Origin: Pseudomonas fluorescens
GTDB taxonomy: Bacteria; Pseudomonadota; Gammaproteobacteria; Pseudomonadales; Pseudomonadaceae
Length of the DNA stretch: 64,000 nt
Direction: 5' to 3'
Assembly: GCF_001307275.1 (NCBI RefSeq)
Contig: NZ_CP012831.1
Location: forward strand, 1,860,001 to 1,924,000
Shown: one piece after another, positions 58,902 through 64,000 of the stretch
Layout of the letters: each line of letters begins with the position of its first letter
How positions within the stretch are numbered: the first letter of the stretch is position 1
Made by a program: the position numbers and the translations under genes
The notes under the pieces: model-generated
What the model saw: the letters and a program-made list of their open reading frames with translations, nothing else
Database searches by the model: none
What the model was told of the DNA's origin: nothing

Positions 58902-59348
58902 TCACTTCAGCGTAACGGTGCCCTTCATCATCGAGATATGGCCCGGGAACGAGCAGAAGAAACCGTATTTTTCAGCGGCATCGAGTTTCGACACGTCGAA
59001 GGTTACCGAGTCGGTTTCCTTGGCCCCGATGAGTTTGGTGTGGGCGATGATGCGGGCATCACCTTCCTTGAGGTAGTTCTTGTCGATACCGGCAGCGAGG
59101 CCATCGGTGGCGATCGGCTGCATGTCGGCCTCTTTGCTCAGCACCCAGTTATGGCCCATGACGTTTTTCGGCAAGCTGCCCGAGTGGGTCAGCTCAACGG
59201 TGAATGTCTTGCAGCTCTTGTCGATCTCGATGGCCTTGGTGTTGAAGGACATCTGGTCGGTCGAGTCGATGGTGGTCTTGCACTCCGCTGCCATCAGTTG
59301 GCTGCTGGCCAGCGTCAACAGGGATACTGCAACAAGTTTGGCAAACAT
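58902..59348 (-). CDS. azu: Azurin (blue copper protein)
   Basis: A 148-residue precursor with a signal peptide ending SQLMA and mature azurin starting [18 protein letters not shown]. All copper ligands are seen: His in VMGHNWVL, Cys in FFCSFPGH, the next His in that motif, and Met in HISMMKG. It carries electrons in the periplasm, e.g. to nitrite reductase or peroxidases. ATG 59348 gives the normal length; an in-frame start at 59447 lies in the promoter. An ANR/FNR-like box is upstream. Confidence 0.97.
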   Translation of the reverse strand: MFAKLVAVSLLTLASSQLMAAECKTTIDSTDQMSFNTKAIEIDKSCKTFTVELTHSGSLPKNVMGHNWVLSKEADMQPIATDGLAAGIDKNYLKEGDARIIAHTKLIGAKETDSVTFDVSKLDAAEKYGFFCSFPGHISMMKGTVTLK

Positions 59349-59420
59349 CGTGAATCTCCAAGGCATGGTTAACAAAAATCCGTCAAAGGGAAAGACTGCC
59401 TGATTTTCCGGCAAGTTCCT

Positions 59421-59434
59421 ATGACCTGAGTCAA
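59421..59434 (-). promoter_or_regulatory. ANR/FNR-like box upstream of azurin
   Basis: On the minus strand TTGAC-tcag-GTCAT is close to TTGAT-N4-ATCAA. It is about 80 bases before the azurin ATG. ANR control of azurin is known in P. aeruginosa. Confidence 0.55.
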
Positions 59435-59538
59435 AGATTGTATACAACTTAAGGCTATCAGCCTGATGGACATAATCAACCAGCCATCAGTATGACGCGC
59501 CTCTATGATCAGCCCCATCAACCTCTGGAGCGATCGCC

Positions 59539-59628
59539 ATGAACTTCAATAGCCTGTTATGCAGCTTGCTCGCCGCCTACGCCTGTGGCGCCAGTGGCAC
59601 CTATGAAAAACCCCAGCGCGAGGTTTAA
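59539..59628 (+). CDS. Possible small protein, 29 residues
   Basis: ATG 59539 with CTGGAG upstream reads MNFNSLLCSLLAAYACGASG then TYEKPQREV before a TAA. A short hydrophobic N-terminus and AYAC might suggest a small lipoprotein or membrane peptide, though the lipobox fit is poor. It ends 61 bases before the LOG gene and may be its leader peptide or unrelated. Confidence 0.35.
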   Translation: MNFNSLLCSLLAAYACGASGTYEKPQREV

Positions 59629-59689
59629 GTCCTTTGCGCAGCATAGGCCAGGCTTTACTCTGGTGCGGTGACTGACCACGGAGTAAAGC

Positions 59690-60277
59690 ATGTCCATCGC
59701 GTCTGTTTGTGTATTTTGCGGCGCCAGCACTGGCACCAATCCAGCGTATCGTGAAGCGGCGCAGGCCCTCGGGCGGGCGTTGGCGGAACGAAAATTGACC
59801 CTGGTCTACGGCGGCGGGGCCGTCGGCCTGATGGGTGTCGTCGCCGACGCGGCCCTGGCGGCTGGCGGCGAAGTCATCGGCATCATCCCGCAAAGCCTGA
59901 AGGACAAGGAAATCGGCCACGGCGGCCTGACCCGCCTGGAAGTGGTGGACGGCATGCATGCCCGCAAGGCGCGCATGGCTGAACTCAGCGATGCCTTCAT
60001 CGCCCTGCCCGGCGGCCTCGGCACGCTGGAGGAGTTGTTCGAAGTCTGGACCTGGGGCCAGCTCGGCTACCACGGCAAACCGCTGGGGCTGTTGGAAGTG
60101 AACGGTTTCTACAGCAAGCTCACCGCTTTTCTCGATCATATCGTCGGCGAAGGCTTCGTCCGCGCGCCCCATCGTGACATGCTGCAAGTGAGCGAATCCG
60201 CGCAGAACCTGCTCGATGCCCTGGACGAATGGCAACCGTCCGTACAGCCAAAATGGGCCGAACAAAAACCCAGCTAA
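59690..60277 (+). CDS. LOG-family protein (cytokinin riboside monophosphate phosphoribohydrolase type)
   Basis: A 195-residue Rossmann protein: [20 protein letters not shown] at the start, [20 protein letters not shown], and the LOG signature [21 protein letters not shown] (PGGxGTxxE) near residue 105. Such proteins cleave ribose 5-phosphate from nucleotide monophosphates, including cytokinin precursors and AMP. The bacterial role may be cytokinin release or general purine turnover. It lies just after azurin on the other strand. Confidence 0.92.
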   Translation: MSIASVCVFCGASTGTNPAYREAAQALGRALAERKLTLVYGGGAVGLMGVVADAALAAGGEVIGIIPQSLKDKEIGHGGLTRLEVVDGMHARKARMAELSDAFIALPGGLGTLEELFEVWTWGQLGYHGKPLGLLEVNGFYSKLTAFLDHIVGEGFVRAPHRDMLQVSESAQNLLDALDEWQPSVQPKWAEQKPS

Positions 60278-60345
60278 CGGCTCGGCCCCGATACAGGGCA
60301 GAATATGCGCCGCTCAACCTCACCTTCGACCCCAGAGGATCGCCC

Positions 60346-60534
60346 ATGGCCAAACCCAATTATTCCTTCGCCAAACGTCAGAGAGACTTGGCCAAGGAGC
60401 AGAAGAAAGAGGAAAAGCTGCAGCGCAAGAAAGCCACAGCTGAAGAAGAAGCCGCACTGAGCCCGGATACCGAAGGCGAAGTAGCAGCAGAAGACGATGT
60501 CGATGCACCGAAAGATCAGGCTCCCGACGCCTGA
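60346..60534 (+). CDS. Small conserved hydrophilic protein
   Basis: A 62-residue protein, very basic in the first half (YSFAKRQRDLAKEQKKEEKL) and acidic in the second (GEVAAEDDVDAPKDQAPDA). ATG 60346 is preceded by AGAGGAT. It is probably unfolded and nucleic-acid- or ribosome-binding. Similar short proteins follow the LOG gene in other pseudomonads, as far as I recall. No function assigned. Confidence 0.75.
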   Translation: MAKPNYSFAKRQRDLAKEQKKEEKLQRKKATAEEEAALSPDTEGEVAAEDDVDAPKDQAPDA

Positions 60535-60607
60535 TTCCCCCAGGGCCCGATGATCCGATCCGGCCCCCCGGTTCTGTATCCAGGGCCGGCAGCCCCGCTG
60601 CCGCCCC

Positions 60608-60985
60608 TTACAATCCCAGCGCCTTGATAATCGACTGGCGATACCCCCCAGGCAGGTTCACCGGCAGTTGGTCCGGCGCGAACAGCCCGATCTCCTTGTG
60701 CTCATGACTGATGGTCGGCACGAAACCGCCCAGCAACTGGCAGCGGTACGTGGAGATGAAGACATGCTTGCCGGGAATGACCTCGAACAGGTACGAATCC
60801 AACGGCGCCCCCACGCTCACCTCAACCGCCAGCTCCTCGGCGATTTCCCGCGCCAGGCATTGCGGCGCCGTTTCGCCCAACTCGATCCGACCGCCAGGCA
60901 GCTCCCATTCATCGCGCTCGTTGAGCATCAGCACAACCAGGCCTTCGGGGGATTGCAGCACACCTTTGATGGACACCGGGAACAT
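60608..60985 (-). CDS. Nudix hydrolase
   Basis: A 125-residue Nudix protein. The box GGRIELGETAPQCLAREIAE with EELAVEV (GX5EX7REUXEEXGU-like) lies near residues 31-56. It hydrolyses nucleoside diphosphate derivatives; which one is not clear. It is on the minus strand after a 73-base gap from the small protein. Confidence 0.88.
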   Translation of the reverse strand: MFPVSIKGVLQSPEGLVVLMLNERDEWELPGGRIELGETAPQCLAREIAEELAVEVSVGAPLDSYLFEVIPGKHVFISTYRCQLLGGFVPTISHEHKEIGLFAPDQLPVNLPGGYRQSIIKALGL

Positions 60986-61012
60986 GAAGAAGCCTCGCAG
61001 TTAATGATTTAT

Positions 61013-61106
61013 CTGTGGCGAGGGAGCTTGCTCCCGCTGGGTCGCGCAGCGACCCCATTTTTATGGGCGCTTCGCACCCAAGCGGGAGCAAGCTCCCTCG
61101 CCACAA
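61013..61106. repeat. Long GAGGGA-type inverted repeat
   Basis: CTGTGGCGAGGGAGCTTGCT on the left and AGCAAGCTCCCTCGCCACAA on the right, around inner stems GGGTCGC/GCGACCC. Same family as 56442; here the inner part differs. Confidence 0.82.
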
Positions 61107-61127
61107 GTATTTCACCGGAAAGCGGGG

Positions 61128-62021
61128 TCATGACTCCAACGGCATCACCGTCACCCGCACTTCAGGATCATGGGCACCGCCCCCCAGGATCACCCCCCGC
61201 AACGGTGACACATCGGAAAAATCCCGGCCCCAGGCCAGGGTGATGTGTTCCAGGGCCGGTTGGACGTTGTTGGTCGGGTCGAAGTCCACCCACCCCAACA
61301 CCGGGCAATACACCGAGACCCAGGCATGGGACGCATCGGCGCCAATCAGCCGGGGCTGGCCGGGCGGCGGCTGGGTCAGCAGGTAGCCGCTGACGTAACG
61401 CGCCGCCAGGCCGCGAGAACGCACGCAAGCCAGCATCAGGTGGGCGAAGTCCTGGCATACGCCCCGCCGCCGTTCCAGCACCTCCACCAGCGGCGTCGCC
61501 ACTTGGGTCGCCTCGGCATCGAAGGTGAATTCCTCGAAAATCTTCTCCATCAGCGCTCGAACGCCGACCATCAACGGTCGTCCCGGCGGGAAGCAGCTTT
61601 CGGAAAACTCGACGAAGCTGCGCTTGAGGTGCACATACGGTGACTCGAAACGATAGCGGCACGCTTCCAGCAACGGCGCAGCCAGTGGCCGGCCACTGTA
61701 GGTCAGCGCGTTGCGGGTCGACTCCCAGGCCGGGGACAGGTTGAAATCCAGCTCGGGACGGGCCAGCACCTCGACGCTCAGGCGGGCATTGACCAGCAGC
61801 TCGTCATGGGGCCGTTCAAAGGCCAGCCGGGTCAGCGGGTTGCCAAACACATCCTGTTCATCGCGCCGGGTCGTCGGTTCCGGGCTGATCAACAGTTGCT
61901 GTTCGGTGCAACGCTGCCAGTCACAGGCCCGTGGCCACAGATGAGCGAGCTGCTGGGCCAGGGACACCGGGCTGTCGTAGTGGTAATGGGTATCGTGGAG
62001 GATCTGGTAACGAGCGCTCAT
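61128..62021 (-). CDS. Transglutaminase-family protein
   Basis: A 297-residue protein with a beta-rich N-terminal transglutaminase-associated region (YQILHDTHYHYDSPVSLAQQ) and a papain-like core. Catalytic Cys is in RRGVCQDFAHLMLA, His in DASHAWVSVY, and Asp in WVDFDPTNNV. Bacterial members act as peptidases or amidases on peptides with isopeptide bonds. Its start shares a base with the upstream ATP-grasp/alpha-E gene (TGATG), so they are coupled and likely act in one pathway. Confidence 0.9.
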   Translation of the reverse strand: MSARYQILHDTHYHYDSPVSLAQQLAHLWPRACDWQRCTEQQLLISPEPTTRRDEQDVFGNPLTRLAFERPHDELLVNARLSVEVLARPELDFNLSPAWESTRNALTYSGRPLAAPLLEACRYRFESPYVHLKRSFVEFSESCFPPGRPLMVGVRALMEKIFEEFTFDAEATQVATPLVEVLERRRGVCQDFAHLMLACVRSRGLAARYVSGYLLTQPPPGQPRLIGADASHAWVSVYCPVLGWVDFDPTNNVQPALEHITLAWGRDFSDVSPLRGVILGGGAHDPEVRVTVMPLES

Positions 62022-64000
62022 CAGACGGACACCGTGCGTTGGCTGACGTCATCGACATGGGCGAAATGACGCAAGGCCAGGCGATCGGACACCTGGCCGC
62101 TGGCATCGGCCACTTCCTGCAACAGGTCGGCCAGCCCATCGAGTGCGGCGCGCAGGCTGGCTTCACCGAACAACGGGTTTTCCAGGCAACGCAGGTCAAA
62201 GCGTGACAGGCGTGCGACCAGGTCCGGCAAGGCGGTTTCCCTGGGCGCGGCAAAATCATCGTTCAAGCGCTTGAGCGTGCGGGTCACCAGCTTCAACTGG
62301 AAGAGCACCGCGTGGGGGTTCTGTTCGTCCAGCAGCAGCAGGTCCAGCACAGGGATCAACTGGGCCACCGCCAAGTAACGCGAGCGGTAGGTGATGCTGC
62401 TGTTGCCCAGTTCCAGCAGCCACTCAAGCCCGGCCTGATCGAATACCGCATCGCTGCGCAGGAACGCCGCCAGGCTGCTGCTGAGAAACTGCAGGCGCTC
62501 CAGGCGCCGGCCGATCATCAGGAAGCGCCAGCCTTCGTCACGGGTCATGTCGTCCAGGGCGAACCCGGACAACGCCGCGAGGGACATCACCAGCCGATTG
62601 AGGAAATCCAGCAACTCGCCGAAGTCCGCTTCCTCGGTTTCCAGTTCCATGGCTTCGCGCTGCAGCTCCACCAGCGCCTGCCAGTTCTCCCGGGACAGCT
62701 TGCCGCGCACCTGCGAGGCGGCCCATTGCAAGCGCTGCAGGTTGGAGCGCAGGCTGAACGACCAGTCGTCCCCCAGCAGTGCCGCCAACAAACGCTCGGG
62801 CAGCTCGCCCTCTTCGGGCAGTAGCATCAGGCTTTCGCCCAGCGCCACCGCCGATTGCAAGGCCTGCGGATCGTCGCCATCGACATAACGCGCCAGCATG
62901 ATCCGCAACAACCGCGCGCTGCCATCGCAACGCTCGCAGTAGCGGCCAAACCAGAACAGGTTTTCCACCACCCGCGAAGGCAGGTACGGATCCCGTCGAA
63001 CCAGGTCATGGACCCCCACGGTTCGCTGGGCCTTCCATTGTTCACCGCCGGGCGCCTGCTCTCCCAAGACCCAAGTGTCCTTGCTGGCGCCACCGCGCTG
63101 CATCGACACCACTTCGGCATCGGCCTCGGCGGCCACCCGGGTCAGGCCACCCGGCAGCACCCGATAATCATCCTTGCCGGACACGGCATACATGCGCATG
63201 CCGATCGCCCGGGGCTGGATTTGCCCATCTTCGGCCTGCCAGACCGGTGCCTGGGACAGTTGCGCCAGTTCCTGGGCGACATAGGCATAAGGCCGTGCCT
63301 GCATGCGCGCCGCCAGTTGGCCGCGCTGCGCCTCGCTCAGGTCGCGACCGAACACCGGGCTGAAACTCTGGGAAGGAAATGCCGGCTTGATCAACAGTTG
63401 CGGCAATTTTTCCAGGGCCTGGGCCAGCACCGGCGGCTCACCGCACCACCAGGTGGCGATGGACGGCAGCAGCAGTTCTTCGCCGAACAGGTACTGGTTG
63501 ATCTTCGGCAGAAAGCCCAGGAGACCCGGCGACTCCAGCACGCCACTGCCCAAGGCATTAGCCACCAGCACCCGGCCCTGGCGCACGGCTTCCAGCAACC
63601 CCGGCACGCCGAGGGCCGAATCGGTGCGCAATTCCAGGGGGTCGCAGAAGTCGTCGTCGAGCCGACGCATGATGGCGTGGACCCGGCGCAGGCCACTGAG
63701 GGTCTTGAGGTAGACCGTAGCATCGCGAACCGTCAGGTCGCCGCCCTCCACCAGCGGATAGCCCAGCTGGCGCGCCAGGTACAGGTGTTCGAAATAGCTT
63801 TCGTTGAACCGCCCCGGCGTCAACAGCACCACCAGCGGCGACTCGCCGTCGCTGGGTGCCTGTCGCGCCAGGGTTTCCTGCAAGGTGCGGAAAAATCCGG
63901 ACAGGTGCCGCACCTTCAAGTCGCGATACAAGTCGGGAAAGGCGCGGGAAACGATCATGCGATTTTCCAGCGCGTACCCGGCCCCCGAAGGCGCCTGGGT
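62021..64000 (-). CDS. Circularly permuted ATP-grasp plus alpha-E fusion protein (partial)
   Basis: At least 659 residues, cut by the right edge: coding continues upstream of the first internal ATG (63958) with APSGAGYALENR, a conserved ATP-grasp segment. The N-terminal ~340 residues are a circularly permuted ATP-grasp (DUF404/407: LLTPGRFNESYFEHLYLARQ, LFGEELLLPSIATWWCG), and from about residue 340 an alpha-E domain (DUF403: LPSRVVENLFWFGRYCERCD). In many species these are two genes; here they are fused. With the downstream transglutaminase it probably builds and cuts an unknown peptide. Confidence 0.88.
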   Translation of the reverse strand, partial: TQAPSGAGYALENRMIVSRAFPDLYRDLKVRHLSGFFRTLQETLARQAPSDGESPLVVLLTPGRFNESYFEHLYLARQLGYPLVEGGDLTVRDATVYLKTLSGLRRVHAIMRRLDDDFCDPLELRTDSALGVPGLLEAVRQGRVLVANALGSGVLESPGLLGFLPKINQYLFGEELLLPSIATWWCGEPPVLAQALEKLPQLLIKPAFPSQSFSPVFGRDLSEAQRGQLAARMQARPYAYVAQELAQLSQAPVWQAEDGQIQPRAIGMRMYAVSGKDDYRVLPGGLTRVAAEADAEVVSMQRGGASKDTWVLGEQAPGGEQWKAQRTVGVHDLVRRDPYLPSRVVENLFWFGRYCERCDGSARLLRIMLARYVDGDDPQALQSAVALGESLMLLPEEGELPERLLAALLGDDWSFSLRSNLQRLQWAASQVRGKLSRENWQALVELQREAMELETEEADFGELLDFLNRLVMSLAALSGFALDDMTRDEGWRFLMIGRRLERLQFLSSSLAAFLRSDAVFDQAGLEWLLELGNSSITYRSRYLAVAQLIPVLDLLLLDEQNPHAVLFQLKLVTRTLKRLNDDFAAPRETALPDLVARLSRFDLRCLENPLFGEASLRAALDGLADLLQEVADASGQVSDRLALRHFAHVDDVSQRTVSV

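Overview
The window looks like a GC-rich Pseudomonas chromosome, most likely from the P. fluorescens group. The evidence is the gene content, the codon use, and a gene order that largely follows P. aeruginosa blocks as I remember them: cobJ-cobI-cobH-cobG facing cobL-cbiD-cobK; urtABCDE-ureDABC; desT-ureEFG; liv(BCAA)-pncB-nadE-azu. About 18 loci of the GTGGGAGCGAGCTTGCTCGCGAT type of REP/REPIN repeat support this. No tRNA, rRNA, transposase or CRISPR array was seen.

Layout. 1-8673: aerobic cobalamin genes in two divergent runs (cobJ partial-cobI-cobH-cobG on minus; cobL-cbiD-cobK on plus), separated by a solitary zeta-toxin-like kinase and a dispersed repeat. 8866-9462: a HigBA-type toxin-antitoxin pair. 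9684-14850: a copper acquisition island (two DUF2946 proteins, PCu(A)C chaperone, OprC-type TonB receptor, PepSY membrane protein). 15225-25526: urea ABC transporter urtABCDE, then ureD-ureA-two GNATs-ureB-ureC. 25607-30631: a 1,674-residue LRR/NEL-type E3 ubiquitin ligase-like protein, a probable host-directed effector. 30743-39553: cbpM-cbpA, an Hsp70 of the YegD type, AI-2E family transporter, PsiF protein, lipase, ferritin-like protein, AsmA protein. 39930-43884: an exported protein with 13-residue tandem repeats, DesT-like regulator, ureEFG and hupE/ureJ. 44082-46099: AGE-family isomerase and an SDR. 46100-46947: a long intergenic region with DnaA-box-like sequences. 46948-52028: livFGMHJ-type branched-chain amino acid transporter. 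52399-56422: amaA/amaB-type pipecolate and lysine catabolism with a LysR regulator. 56671-64000: pncB, nadE, azurin, LOG protein, small protein, Nudix hydrolase, and a transglutaminase paired with a fused ATP-grasp/alpha-E protein cut by the right edge.

How it fits together. The strongest theme is nitrogen supply. Urea import, urease structure, urease maturation and amino acid import each sit in this window, and three of the transcription units (urtA, ureE, livJ) are preceded by sequences matching the sigma-54 -24/-12 consensus with exact GG-N10-GC spacing. That suggests shared NtrC/RpoN-type control, with an extra array of phased GTGCAACC repeats upstream of livJ. Cobalamin synthesis, copper uptake with azurin, and NAD salvage are other metabolic blocks. 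The most accessory-looking items are the zeta-like kinase, the NEL-type protein, the tandem-repeat protein and the DnaA-box region.

Limits: all family names come from reading the translations and recognising motifs. No database search was run.
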